Part shown: piece by piece, positions 1 to 13,978 of the stretch
Layout of the letters: each line of letters begins with the position of its first letter
Position numbering within the stretch: the stretch's first letter is position 1
From: Phallusia mammillata
Taxonomy: Eukaryota > Chordata > Ascidiacea > Phlebobranchia > Ascidiidae
Assembly (NCBI GenBank): GCA_003260075.1
Contig: QLIY01000308.1
Location: 26,136 to 90,135, forward strand
Reading direction: 5' to 3'
DNA length: 64,000 nucleotides
The notes under the pieces: model-generated
The model's input: the letters and a program-made list of their open reading frames with translations, nothing else
Databases searched by the model: none
What the model was told of the DNA's origin: nothing
Position numbers and translations under genes: made by a program

Positions 1-3000
1 TTGACTTCGGCCCAAAACGGGCGCTGATACCCCGGCTGATATATCTTTCAGCGCCGATGGTAGGGCAGCGGAAATAGCAAAGCCCCAACCAGTCTGGTTT
101 CGCATCGTCTGTTTGTTGTGTCTGGTCGGGAATGAAGGTGCGATGTTATGTAGTTTCGTTTGCGCGCAATTAACTCTTAACATCCATCGATGCTTACTAT
201 TTATATGCCGCCCAATTTAAACTTTAATATTCTACCGGTTTATGTTTTTAACTCGGGGCGGTATGTTTATAGTTGACGATAGATTACCTACTGTGAATTC
301 ATTTATTTTTACACTGATTGCTGCTTTTAGTAACGTACGAACATAAATATATGTTTCTCTTGTTAGTTATTCGCACATATGTAAAATATCAAACAGTTCT
401 TGTTTGATAAATGGTAAACCTTCACTGCTTTGATCTATCACAGTGTCACCCTTTTGATATTGAACCAAATTCTATGCACCTCGTATATGTTTACAACCTA
501 GAAAGCGTTAGCGTAGTGCTTCGATCGATTTTTTGTTCTTTGCCTTATTACGACAAGGCCATGTTAAGGGTAGACTATTCGACGCTACTGGGAAATGTTA
601 AACATTCGCCCTTTCGGGACTCTGCACTGAGCGCATTACAGTGACTGCATTCCTGTGAATAATATTTGCAAGTCCCAATTCGGGTGACCTAAGTGGTGCC
701 AGCGCGCTAATTGGTCCTCAGATCGCGACTTCTGTCTTGATAAAAATGCGCATGGGGAATTCTGCAAGCCGTGTTCCCCGCAAGGAGAAATCGCAGAAAA
801 GTTCAGTGTGGCTTACACAAGTGACAGAACGCACGATGTTTACGGTGGCCCATGAGCTAACTGTTTCCATAGCTCGCCGCATTGTGAATTTCTCTCTCTC
901 GAGCAACCGCCGAGCCTATTTTGCAGCGATGGAAAGTACCTATGACACATAGCGCATCTTAGGGTTTATGTGGACTGTGTTATCTAACGACAGCTTGAGG
1001 CGACATATGCGTCTAACCAAGCGTACAATTTTATGAATTGCTTTAAAATCACAAGCACTTTCGGATTTGGTGGGCGTCCGCAATACGCAGTAGATTGCTG
1101 TGTGAAAGAAATGTGTACTTGTTTCATATCAGGTGTACAACGTCTCAATTAAAATTTTGCCTCAGGCGTCCGCTGTTGTCGTACTAAGGCTGGCTATATA
1201 TACACTTAACAGCGCATTGACCACTGGTGTATGATTTTCGGATCAAGTGGTCAGTCCATCACGGCTCAGCAATGTTTAGCCTTGCCGGCAACCTAAGACA
1301 CCACAGCATGAATTGCGCAACATCTTTCCTTATGGAATAGTCTGCAGACGTTAGTGGCGTTTGTACCCAGTGGGACAGTGCCTCGTTATCGAAGGAATTC
1401 ACAAGGCCAAGGCCATTATCGTGGGATTTGGTCTGTCACCTGGTGCTTTTGGCCTACGTCACATAAACCCCTCGCGCCGACCGGCGATTGATGTTTTTCT
1501 TGCCAGTCGCGCTCGGCCGAGCGTAAAGGCATTTAAGTCATGGCCACCCGCAAGCCGTGGCTACCTTTTAACTGTTGCTGTGTCGATTGTTTCCGAGCGC
1601 TTGTTTCCTTTTCGTGTTTTCGGCGAACACGCCATAAAAGACCCTGCGCAATAATCCTAACGACAGAGTCTCGATATTAAATCGTGGAAGGCCTAAACAC
1701 TGTACCCGTCCCGGCAACCTGGACCGACAGAAAATTAAATTACACTTTATTGGTATGAGAGGCCGTTAATTGCTGCGCCGAGCAAACACAATTTTGTCCG
1801 ATGATACAGTAAATGAGCAATAAGTTCGCGTGCTTACTAACCTCAATATGATATCACCAAACCAAAGTCTCGTAGTTCGGCCCATGGGGCTTACGGTTGC
1901 CCAGCTACTTCCTACGGAGCACACGCGTACTGTCTGGATCGGAACCGGGCTTTGATCCCCGCCACAGCAGTTGTTCGGCACGGCGCGAGATTTAGCATTT
2001 TGCAATTGTCTGGATTTATCGTTCTTTATTTGACCAAACCTTAGGATTCCTTTCTCTTTTCCTCGCGCCGGCTCTTTACCCGTTTTTGAATAAGGCGTCA
2101 TGAAATATTAACTACCCACTAACGTGCCACACGTTTGATCTCACATACTGCTATGTATTTAACTAACAGCTATTAAAGAAAAAAGGGGACTTATGTTGAG
2201 AAAAGTGCGCCATCATATGTTGTTTCTTATAGGATGTGGTTAAAAGTCTTCGGTGCAATTTAAGGCTTAATGATTCACTGCATTTAACATGCAACAAAAG
2301 ACCCATGATGCCATTGCATTTAGGCTTTCGTTATTAGGTATACACCATGCTGGGTAATGAAAAGTTTTTTTGCCGCGCCTTTGTCGTTGAGGGCGCCGTG
2401 ACGTATTGCTCCATGCATTTTTTATGAATCGATCGATCTCTACAATTTGTGCAGTGGCGTGGTGCCCTGTTGCAAAAACAACACCAAGTCCCTCGTCAAA
2501 CTACAGGGCTTTTTGGCACGCGTATTGTTGACCGTAAAGCAACAATGCCTTAATTGCCGGTGTCCAGCACAAAGCACACGCTTCAGCGAAACGTTCGCTA
2601 ACCTGTGATTTAGCACTTGTTCGGCTATCGAGGAATTTGCAATTTAAATATTCGAGCTACCGCGAACATTACATGGGTTGCAGCAGAGTTCATTGTATAT
2701 CTAAATGTTTTAACCTCTCGAATTGACTCGATTACTTGGGCGTGTTCACTTGGTAAGGTGTTATTAAAATCACACCGATGAAGGCGACAGCTTAATTGCA
2801 ATTGTGGCACTTAACACCGGTCGTTGTGCAACACATCGTCACTGCAAATTAATCCCACTTAAAAATACGACACCAACCATACGTTGTGTGCATGTTAGGT
2901 AATGCGAGCTATAATAAACGTGTACTTCATAACTAAGCAGCCAGATTTTGGTTTATCGCCTTTGTGATTGAAAATTGGTTCGTCATAAGGTAATTGTGCT

Positions 3001-6000
3001 TTTAATCGCTTCAATCAACGGTGTGGCATTGTAATCCTATCAAGGTTCCGATCGTGTACTTGAACGCTTGGCTCGCAGCCAGGAAAGCAAGTCTTGAGCG
3101 GCAGGACAATACCAGCGCACTGACATGTCCATCATTCATTACAACTTCACAAACGTGAGAAAAAGTGAGCCACGGAGATTTTACGGGCAAAAATCAGCTT
3201 TGTCGAGACTGCCCAGCGTCATAGCTTTTGTTCGGCAAGGATTGATAGTCGGCCATTCAGTGCCCCTATGTGCACCACGGAGCCGCATGTGTTTATAATG
3301 GGTGCGATACATCGCTAACTGTCCGTATCGCGTTGGGGTTATCTTCTTCCGGGCCCAACCGATAAGACCCCTTTCGTTTACCGAAGCCCCAGTCGCTGTA
3401 ACAAAGCCATTCCGATTCTTGAGTACGCGCGGTGTGTGCATTATATGTTTGCCTTTGGGGCGGAACGCATTGCCGAATGGTCCCTTCTCCTTGCCGTGAA
3501 CCGCACATGCGAGCGCCGTTGTGGATTTTAACTCAAAATGTGTGACCCCCTTCCGTTATTTATCATACGGCTTCCTGAATGTCCGCCTGGCACGAACCCA
3601 TGATACGCTTGGTCTCGCCACAATGCAATACCTAACGTAGGGCCCCTTGTCCATCTCATCAGCCAGCGAAAGTGCCTGACATAAGGAGGGCAACCGTTGG
3701 TCGATCGCCGTCTTCAGTCATCGGCTGTTATGTCGCTGTTGTTTTCATAAGGAACCTGAGCGAAGTTCAGCGGCGTTTGCTATTGTATGTCCCAGGGCTT
3801 GACCCGGTAGTGTAGACCGCACGCCCCATAATATTATTCTTACGGAGGCGTCGTCGCGTGTGTGTTGTTTCCTAATTTTGGGGCTCCCCGGTGCAATAAA
3901 GTTTTTTTGCTACCTTTCAATTCAGCTTGAGCGTTTAACTTCGTGGTACCAGTATGTCTGTGGAGTTTGTAAACAAAAGATGTCTAAATGACGCAGCACC
4001 AACCGCCAGATAACGGACCAAATTACTTCTGAAAATGCTTCTTTTAGATAAAAATATTAAATTTAGATATAGTTGTATGTACAACGTCCCAGTTTTCAGA
4101 CGAATTTCAAACTCTAGTTGTCAGTATAGAAACTAGAACAAAAAATACATTGGGCCACTCGCGTTGCCCTGATGGACCATGGGATCATTGTAACTCGGTT
4201 TATTCGACAATACGGAGCGGACAATTTACACCATTGATGGACATTGTTCCCCAAACTCGCGCCTGTAGTTGACCGAGCCAATGACCTTGCGTTTCCTTCC
4301 CGTGGCACGACATTTCCATTTCCACTTGCATGATATATTCGGACAAAACTTTTAACCGGGTTCGCGACCCTGCTGACTACAAGATCCCTAAACGCATGGA
4401 CACGGGAAATAAATACGGCACTCGGGTAGGATGCATTTCCAGTGTATAACATGTTTCATCCCAATGCCAAGATAAAGCCACATCGTCGGCAGAGGATATC
4501 CTAAACATGGCGTAGCAACATGCATTACACATCCTCGGTGCGGTTTTATTAAAAGCCAGAGCTTAGGGCTTCGTTTTACCACGGCGCAAAGCCAACCCCT
4601 TCGCGCCGGCTTGACCAAATAAACAAACCACCGACTGACATACATTCCAGACCTATGAGCAAGTACTTACAGACCACTGTGCAAAGCTGGCCTCTGGCGA
4701 CCCAGTGTTCTAGTTTTAGTTGATAGTTTTAAGGAAATGAAACATCCAATGGTGCTAAATAGCGATAATGAAAACTTTGAATGCTAAATTTACTTCCTTG
4801 GTAAGTGATACTATATACTTAGTGCAAAAATGTTGCAAAACTTGGGACCGCGCCAATAGTAAACCCGGAAGACAATTGAATTGTAAAGTTTAACCACCAT
4901 GAGAGGACTAAACATTTGCATTCAACAATTCGGCGCCATTTGACTCATAACAGTTTCTGCTTCTAATGCGGCTTTTACTGTGCGGTAGGGGGCTGCCATA
5001 CTACGCAGTAAAGCCGGAACTGTGGCGCACAGTTCCCCACCGACGTTTCCATTCACAAATTCGCGACCGCTGCTGCTATTTGTAGAGGCCACCGAGACGG
5101 CACACTATTGCTCGCATAGGAATGCTATAGGGAAGTTATTCACCTAACATTGGCCTGCAAAAATTACAACCTTACAACCCCCAAAATTGTTCTGACGCGT
5201 CTCAGTATTACGCAACCGTATTTCTTGCGGCGCTTGGCACCTTATAGCGCATTCCTAATTTGCTTCGCCATAGTCAGAGTGCTATTTTGGACTTCAAAGC
5301 GCGTATGGAGTGAAGTGCATTGGTATGGCGACCTAGAGTCTGCCTCACGCCGGGATGCCAGAGCGCACCATTCGTGCCTGCATTTTCAGGCAGTGCGCCT
5401 AGCCTTCCACCTATACCAGCTGTTGTGTGGCGACGTTGAACCTAAACTTGGAAAAACCTGAGACAAAGTATTAAATTATTCAAAGCGCCAAGCAGCTTGC
5501 GGAATCTCCCGTATTTTAAGCGTCCGTCTTGCACATGACGGAATCGTCATTCCAGGGGCAAAGCGCTTCCGTCTGGCGCTTAATTAACACACGCCGCGTC
5601 GCTAAAGAGTGTTAGGTTACGCAGCACGATCCCTGCACAGCCTGCACATTTCTGGTTAACCAGGACGAGTAAAGGAAACTCACCCTGTGCATATGCCTAT
5701 GGATCCACGGACGCACTGCTGGATTCCAAACTTTGTCAGCTATTACGCAACGCATCGACTGTATTGTGAAAGAGGAACGCCTGAAGCCCTGCATAGTACG
5801 ATGAAGTGGTGCGGTGTTGGCGTATGCTCAAGAGTGTCGACACAGCAAACGCGGGTTCAAATATTTATACAGTGATGCTTTGGGCTTTGTATGCACTAGT
5901 ATATGGCCTGTACTTGATAATCTTACAATTTGACACTTAACTCGCTAGTAGACAACGTCGTTTTTTAACCTACTTCTAATGCAAACGCACTGACCGGCAG

Positions 6001-9000
6001 TGCAATCACTGATACTGGCCACAGTGACCTTTACATGACGTCTGTTGCAGGAATTTAGCCAAACTGAAGTCAGCGGATACGTGTGCTGCACTGTTTTGAG
6101 GCGTTTCCGCCCGACAGCACACAGGTATACATACCAACACGCTTCGCCAAATAAACACCGCGATATGTTGGCTCACTCCGCCGGTACTGACATCTGTATC
6201 GATCCTGTTCAACAACCATTAGGTTAAACAAGTCATTTGGTCTGTACACGAAAAGCGTTTTTGTGTCTCCATCGCCAACACCGGCAACGGGCTTGTTTTG
6301 TTACGGCTTGCTTGAAGTGTAGCATGTTGGTTGGTACCCCTACCGCTTGTTGTATCTATTCTAGACCCGCGCGTGCCCGGGCAGGTGTTACGACCTCGTA
6401 GACCACTGTGTGTCCAAATATCATATATTTTATTGCAACTGGAATCACTTGGTACGGACATCGCCGACGTCGTCGCTTGCTTTGTGTAAACTTAAAGTTT
6501 TGTTGGTTTTGCTGCGGAGGCTTAGAAGTCCATCGGCTTCGTTGAGTCGTTTTTTTCTCCCCATTCCTACCATCCGTGCAGTGCAGTTTGACTCATTTGT
6601 TTTTTAAAATGCGGCGATGAATCAAAAACCAATGCGGTTTCCTCTTAAGCCGGTACATTTCTGTGTTTGAGGAGAAGGACACCTTTTTGTCGTTGGACTT
6701 ACAAAATTGTTGACCTACGTTTCCAATCAAGATTGTTGACATTAATGCAAAAGCTATGTGTGGCCCAACCCTTTTTTAAGCCGTGTAAGGCAACACTTGA
6801 TTATGGGGCAGCGTGTAAAGCTCTCCGCATGACGGCATAAAATACCAACGGTTTTGTTCCGGTTCTGCCGCTTCTAAGAAGTCAAAATGCCGACCTGAGC
6901 ACAGGTTTTGACATAGATCACGGCAGAATGTTCGCTATGCGAGTGCGGTGCTTTTTGCCACTTAAGTTTCTGGTCAAGTACTTGAATCGCTGTGTCATAG
7001 GTGTGTAGTAAATGTTGAACGGTAAGGGTACCGTCTATCCATAGATATATTTTGCACATAAGGCGTTAAACATTGATTTTCGTGTTCCTAGTCAAAATAC
7101 GATTAGTCATGTATTTGACAAATCTTTACCGCGCGGTGATGTGACGCAAATACTTCCGTCTGGACCAATGCTAGCCAAATATTTCGTTGCCAAAATGAAA
7201 CTAAGCCTTAAATCGCTTTCAGTGAACTGGATGGCTCAATTTTCCAGCCGGAGCCCACCCAATTGCATAAACTGTCCTGTCTGTAGTAGCTGGCCGCGGG
7301 GCAAATCGCCGCAGTGCAAGCACAAAGGGGTTTGTTTTCATTTTAAATCGTAGCGTATCGGATGTTTGGGCATCTGCGAAAACCTGATTGAACCAGCTGG
7401 CGGATTTGTGACGTAGGCTTGCCACTTGAGGGTTGGTGAGTCACCGCTTTTCAAACACCGCATTTTTCTGTTTACGTACATTCATATAAGAGCTCCGGTT
7501 AGAAAACTACTACACGCGCTTTATAGTGACTCAATTGCCCCCTGTGGACCGCAGCGTTTCCGTGGCGAAGTTTTTACCCTAAAATTTTCTCTCTCGCCGC
7601 GTGACAAACCTAAATTGACACATTCACGATTTGAAGCCTTATTCATGCCTTCTTAAATCTTAAACCGCAATCTTAATCCAATGGCGACGAGACATACATT
7701 TTGTTGATCCATGTCATAAAACGTTACCGCCCAGTGTTGTGGGTCTGAGCATCGTTCTGGTGTCTGGCGGGAAGCTCGTTTATCTGTCTGCCGTCAAATT
7801 CTCACGCCGAGTTAGGTTCCTAAGAGCAGTATTGAAAACAATGCCTTTTTGACCTTCTGCAAAACGAGCGTGTACTCTACGAATGAAAAACACCTGCGTT
7901 ATGCTTTCTTGTAGAACAACAGTTCAAATTTACTTAATATGGTTTGTAGTATAATGACTGCATTGTTTGCAAGTGTAATAAATAAGAAAATTATATTGTT
8001 GGGTTTGAAATTCCTGCTTGAACTTTTGCATGCTCATAAGACAAGGATCAATGTGCCCATATAAAATTCACCTTAACGCGTTAATACAGGCTTGTGTTTT
8101 GAACTTGCGCCGAGCCTACGATGTGCGGATGTAGCGTTGATTGCTGACACCCTGTCATACATCATATTCGCCTTGCTACAAGCGTTCTAAGCGATTTATA
8201 CGTCGGAAGCGGGTATCGGGAATCATTACAGCGGGGTTACCCTACTAGCTGTGTAACATATAGCCTATATTGCAGCATAGGCGCTTGAAACTCTTGTCGA
8301 ACTCGTGCAATGTTTATGTTTTCAATCGCTGCTCCGTGTGATCGCATGACACGAATTCCGGCATTGTGTAAGGGCGGACGTCTCAGTGCCTTTGAGTGGC
8401 GACATCTACACATCGTCCGGCCTCTCAACCAAAATCCACGAGTGCCTAGGACGAGTATACTCTACTACGCAAAGGAGTATGTGAAACAGTCCAGCCATCG
8501 CCACTCCAACACCTGAGTATCGTCGCATCCTGGTTTCATATTGAACACTGTTTATGTACAGATGCAAACCACACACACGTACTATCTTATTAGCGCCCCA
8601 TATTAGTAGATTCTTTATACACCATGTAACGCGTTGTCAAAAGAACGTTGATTTTCCATTCCTTGTTTGGTTAACGTAAACACATAAACATAGTTCATAT
8701 CGTTTGTATCTTGGTAATAACAACACATGTTTTGGTAAAACTTTGCTTTATTTGCAACAGTGTTTGCCATTCTGCGCATATTTCAATTTAAAGCATCCTA
8801 TTACCGCGTCAATCAATCTGAAATTGCCGGTCCAAACGGTCACGTAAAACAAGTTGGTCACTCAAACAGCGATAAAAGCGGGTGGTCGGCGAACTCGTTT
8901 GACTCGACACAGTTTATGGCACACAGAAGCCGGTGTTTGCCCCTCAACCGCTCAAGCATGACATAGGCGATCGACAAAGCGCTGCAAAGTAGGTTCGGTT

Positions 9001-12000
9001 TCGTTGTTCGCACGCTCTTTTGCTGCGTGCAGCCGCGATAGGAAGAACTTATGCATAATTTGGCCGGGAGTTATGTGTTGGGCCTCTCAAATTTCGCCCG
9101 CAATTTGTCATATGGGCAGTAGCGGACAGGGTTTTCTATTGAAATATTGTTCGCGTCTTTGTGGAATGTTCCTTCGCTGCTCAAGGGTCATTTGAGTTTT
9201 AAAGCTACAAGCTTACTCGCCTTGTTACCGGATTGGCGTAATCCTGTGCTAATCAGAGCATGTTAATAAGTTTAAAGTGTTTGTGATCGCCCGGCCAGGC
9301 GTCCACTGTGGTTCAACAGGCCGGGGCTCACAGCGGCGTCTTAAGAAGTCAATTTCCGTGGTAACTGGACACCGACTAATTCGCTTTAGGCTCTACCCGG
9401 GTTTTACGCAGCCGTTCACCATAGACGCTTGTAACCTATGTGGTGCGTTAACCCATATGCCAGTAATCAATTACCCGGCAAATTTTACAGCTTTGCCTAT
9501 GAGCTTAGGCGAGTAATGCCTGTTTTACGCTTCGTTTGCCGCTGACCGACCACACCAGGCGATGGCCGTGATCACTTCACCGCCTTCGGGTCATGATATT
9601 TGACCGTAATTTTTAAACCAAACGTGTTGCAATCTTTGTAGTTGTGTTTCGGTAATACGCGTGAACGCCTGGTATTTCAGCCGATCTTAATTTGCTGTGC
9701 TAAGCGCTAGATCCAGATCCCGATAACAGATAGGCGGCGCGGACACAGACGCAGATGATGTAACTCAATTCATTGCGACAACCCTCAAGAGGCCCGGTAA
9801 TTTGCATCACAGCACCCTTTGCTTCCACCTCGTCACTCCACCGGCCTTGTAATTCCGTTAAAATTAGCTTGCATCCATTCCCACGCCCCCAAGGTCGCCC
9901 TAAGCTTCCGTTGAAGGTTTTTACCTCGGCGTTTTAGCGTCGTCGAAAGCTGAATCCAGTTGGGTGATATGACTGTCAGACACCCACTCCAGCGCGTAGC
10001 CTGCGGCTTTGCCTAATAAGCGTGACATAACGCCGCCGCGAGTTTGCGCAAAGCCATTTGAAGTTCGCCTGTCCATTTATACTTTTGGATACAGTAATTT
10101 GGTAGCCCGGCGCCCCGAGCCATATGCTGCGTGGGCATTCGCGTCAGAGCTGAAAAAGGATGCCACTATTTGGTCTTAGAATATCACCTTGTAATAATAT
10201 AATGACTATCACATTTGCTCACTAACTTTGGTCAAAAAATAGGAAATATAGTGCCCAAGGCCTGATTGAAAATCCAGAGCCCCAATATTTGCCATTAATT
10301 CGATTTTAATGACTTGGGATTCATGTTCACTGGCCTGACCTATAGTCAACCACAAAAAGCCATGTGTTATGAAAACATGCGCCTTTGGATTCCCTTTGCA
10401 AATTGATGACTTGTGTTTTTTCCGTCTTCGTACAATTTATGTGTGGCAGATGTTTCTCCGCCATATCCCGTCGTCGACTTAAATGCGGAAGAAAACTCGT
10501 TATCATCTCGCCTAGCTGTTCGAAACTATTATGAGTGACTCAGTGTTTACCGACATTGGCCCGCCTGCCATCTGTCGCTTTTTGCCAGTTTAACCTTCGC
10601 TGTCGGCTTTCGCTGAGAAAACAAGAGTAAAACTTTATTGTGAAAAAAATACCGCTTGTAGCCCACCGAAAATAGTGCAGCTATGTTGCTCAAATACACT
10701 ACCTATTTAGCTCTTTAATAAACATTGGATTTTATGTAGTGTGTGCTCACATATTGATCTGTTGATTAGAACAACCAACGTAAGTCCTTAAGTTGTTAAA
10801 CTGTAGCAGGTTAAATTCGCATTCAAAACTGTAACTGCTTTTTGACGAGCTTCCAAGCTTTGCGAAGGCCGTTAGCTTTAACACAAGGTCGTTTATTACA
10901 CGGGTAATGTGAATTCCAGACATTAAGAACAACTCGGTCACGTTTGATGTAGGGCAAAGCCGCCTGTACTCGATACACCATTGCGCAATGCTTTACGGCA
11001 AGGGCAAGCGCTCTTCGCTCAGTCATTAACGTGGGAATGACGACATTCTATCCTCAAGGGAATTGCTTTTAGCGTCTTGGCCGAGGCACGCCCGATTTAA
11101 CCCTAATTGCGTACAGGTTGTGCTATATAAACGGGCAGTTATATTTCTGTCTAAAATGTGTCTCCTTGGTAATTAAGACACCTTTTTTGTGGCAAGGTTG
11201 TGCTGACTTGCAAGAAGGAGTTTTAGGCTTTTGTGCTGAAGCATTGTGGGCACTACTATGCCAATATAAGTCGATGTGTAAAGGACATTTGCGTCCGCGT
11301 TTTTGTTTGCATTGTATGCGCGGGCATTGCGTTGAATTGAAGGGAACAGACCAAGGGCTCTTCAGTGGAGATACGCGAATATCGTATGGCGTTCTTTGTT
11401 CTCCGGTTGCGCAGCTATAGAGGGCCACAATGGCATCGTGCCAGAGCATATGCTGCCACTTACACCGTCCCTTGGGTGTTTAGACTGGCTCAAATTTTGC
11501 CCAGCGTTCGAGTTTTTCTTTTTTCAAGTGCAATTTTGTACTTGCCGGCTTTTGGGATTTGCTGTAACAGGTGGCGGCTGGGCCTGGATACTATGAAGGC
11601 AATTCCGAGGCAGATAAGGCATGGAATGCGACTGCGGTCGGATATAAAGCTCGGTGGTCTCCTGTCTGCTGGCCGAATACTTTCAAATGCATGTCGACAA
11701 GTTGTAATTGCTGTTTCGCGCTTACCGCAGTCATGCAACTCAGCCCATCCTTGATCTATAAGTTGCGGTTACGCCATGAAACGGATGTTGCCAGTCTTTT
11801 GTGACGTTATATTCAAAAGCGGCAATCAATGTGATCACGAAACGCACCGGTTTGTTGCCGACAAGCGCAATGTCAGATATGCCGCGTTACCGGTTTTGCG
11901 TTGGCCTATCTGATGCGGTACCGGTACGCAGTCTCCACGACCGTACATAACATCATTAGCATACACTGCACCATTGCGTAAGCTGTAAGCTCCGAAGCCT

Positions 12001-12551
12001 GCTGTTTGGCGTGCAATGTTGTGGCACATTACGACTGAAAGCGTCTGCTGCAAATTATTATGCATTAGTGTGTTTTGCTGTAACGTAAGCTCGGCGTTTT
12101 ACTTCGTTTGCCATATGGCGAGTTTCTCACCCTCGGGCACTTGTGCGCGTTTCACCTGCCGTCGGAAAACCGCTATTACTTGAGATATCGCGATATCTAA
12201 ACCATCAGGAGAACGATATGTCTCAAACCGTCGCTTATATAAACCCCTGTTTACAGTTGTTTTTTACTATCTCTGACCACTTGTGTGGGTTTACAAACTT
12301 GGGGTGATCTTTAATAGAGATTTAGAAAACAAACTGTATTTATTGACGAAAATAACGGCCCAAATAGACGTAAAAGCCACAAGCTTTATTGTTAGGCGTT
12401 TCGGCAAATACTCATTCCAACATCAGTGATATGAAGGGTCACATCAGTTACACCCATTTAAACTGTATTTGTGTGACACAAGCTAGCACTAAATACTTTT
12501 ACGTATATCCAAGATAACCCAATATTCAAGAACTTCTTTATAACTTTGCAG
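1..12551. other. Non-coding stretch before the myc exon
   Basis: I recognise no gene here. The open frames on both strands are short, overlap each other in several frames and lack protein-like composition or splice context. The sequence has more CpG and G+C than the DNA after about 14 kb, and almost no long homopolymers, microsatellites or recognisable transposon ends. The last bases form an intron end (pyrimidine-rich tract then TTTGCAG) feeding the myc exon, so at least the right-hand part is myc intron. I looked for the upstream myc exon carrying Myc boxes I and II and did not find it, so the intron may extend past the window edge or I may have missed that exon. Confidence 0.5.
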
Positions 12552-13978
12552 ATGAAGAAATAGATGTTGTCACTGTTGAAAAAGCATCACCGAACAAGAC
12601 ACCGACCACGACAAACTCCACTACAACACTTGGCGTTCTGTCCCAGGGCCGCAAAGTTGTGGGAACCCTGGTTTCCCGGCTCAATGGGCCGCATCGTCAA
12701 CTTGCCCTTGTGACGTCAAACGCCAACCGGATCCGCAAGCGAGCCAACGACGGCGCAGACAAGGAGAACAAACTAAAAACCAAGTTTCAAGTCTCAAAGA
12801 CCGAGAGAAATGGCCAGCAAACCGTCACCATGGTGATCAACAATGTAAAATCGGGCGCCGACGGCACCACGAAACCGGTCAATTTCCAGCTTAAAACCCT
12901 TCCCGTCATGACCACGTCTGTTGGATCTAATGGTCTGACTACAAAACGGCGTTTTACCAGTCCCAGCAATGCGGCAACGTCAGTAGCCTCAGTTATGCGA
13001 CTTTCTACAAGTTCAAGCAATATCATTAACGGCCCGCCTCCTGCAAAGAAGGTCCGTGAATCACAGCCCACAGTAGCAGCAACCAATATCAGCCAGTCTT
13101 CGTCTGCTAAGCGACCCGTCCTCTCGCTACAAGGAATCTCCATGGTTACCGACACGGGCGTAATGAGGAACAAATCCGACCTCTCTCCTCCAGTGAAGAA
13201 GGAGCAGCTCTCGACCCCTCATCTTCATCCCACTGGAGAGCAAGTCTTCGTCGTGTCCACCGGTAATCCCGAAACCTTAACGGAGAAAAGGAAAATGACC
13301 AAGAAGGCCACGAAAGCAAAACCGGTTACTGTCCCAGCGGTAACATACGACACTCCTGCTAATAGCCCAGTAAGCTCAGCAGGTGAAAGCAACCCCTGCT
13401 CACCACGCAAGCAGCGAGTGATCAGCGGCGAATCCACAGCCAGCAGTAGCGGCTCAGACGAAGAGATCCGCGCCGCACATAATGTCCTAGAGCGTCAAAG
13501 GCGTGAGGGTCTGCGCGCATCCTTCCACACGTTGCGGAAATGCGTTCCTGAGCTTGCCGACACTGAACGCGCTCCCAAAGTCCACATCCTTAAGAAAGCC
13601 AAGGAGTACTCATTGCAACTTCAGGACGAGCAAATGTCCTTGGAAGTCGAGAAGGCCGGATTGCACGAGCGTAACGTGTACTTGCACCAGAAACTACGGG
13701 AGTTGCTCAATGAGATTTCATCTGTTCAACCCGTGTCTCTTGCCTCGCCAGTGAAATGCGAACGCGCCGAAGCCGTGCACCGGTCGAGTCATTTTTCGGC
13801 GCCATGTAACCGGGTGGTCTACTCGTCCGACGATCAAGACTGCAGCGACGGTAGCGAGTCGCCGGAAAGGACTGATGCTTATTACCAAGATGTGGATGTT
13901 AGCTCAGAAGAAGAAGAGGAGACTATGGGATCAGTGGATCACCTTAGCACAGCGGTATACGTGAGCGCTTACTATTAA
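12552..13978 (+). CDS. myc: Myc transcription factor, 3' coding exon (acidic region, bHLH-leucine zipper, C-terminal extension)
   Basis: Terminal coding exon of a Myc homologue, a nuclear factor that binds E-boxes (CACGTG) with Max. It starts after the acceptor TTTGCAG in phase 2, the first two bases completing a codon, and runs 474 codons to TAA. It opens with EEIDVVTVEK, the Myc acidic-region signature, at the same place as the last intron of vertebrate c-MYC. Around residue 161 lies PPPAKKVRE, resembling the Myc nuclear signal PAAKRVKLD. The basic region AAHNVLERQRREG (from about residue 307) keeps the His, Glu and Arg that read the E-box. Helix-loop-helix follows with APKVHILKKAKEY, then a zipper with five leucines at heptad spacing. 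An acidic Ser-rich patch (SSGSDEEIR) precedes the basic region. Unlike vertebrate Myc, about 85 residues follow the zipper. The Myc box I/II exon is not seen. Identity is secure. Confidence 0.96.

Noticed and set aside
11118-11754. Long overlapping frames of 100-129 codons on both strands
   Set aside because: Three frames and both strands are open together, composition is not protein-like, and no splice sites or domains are seen.
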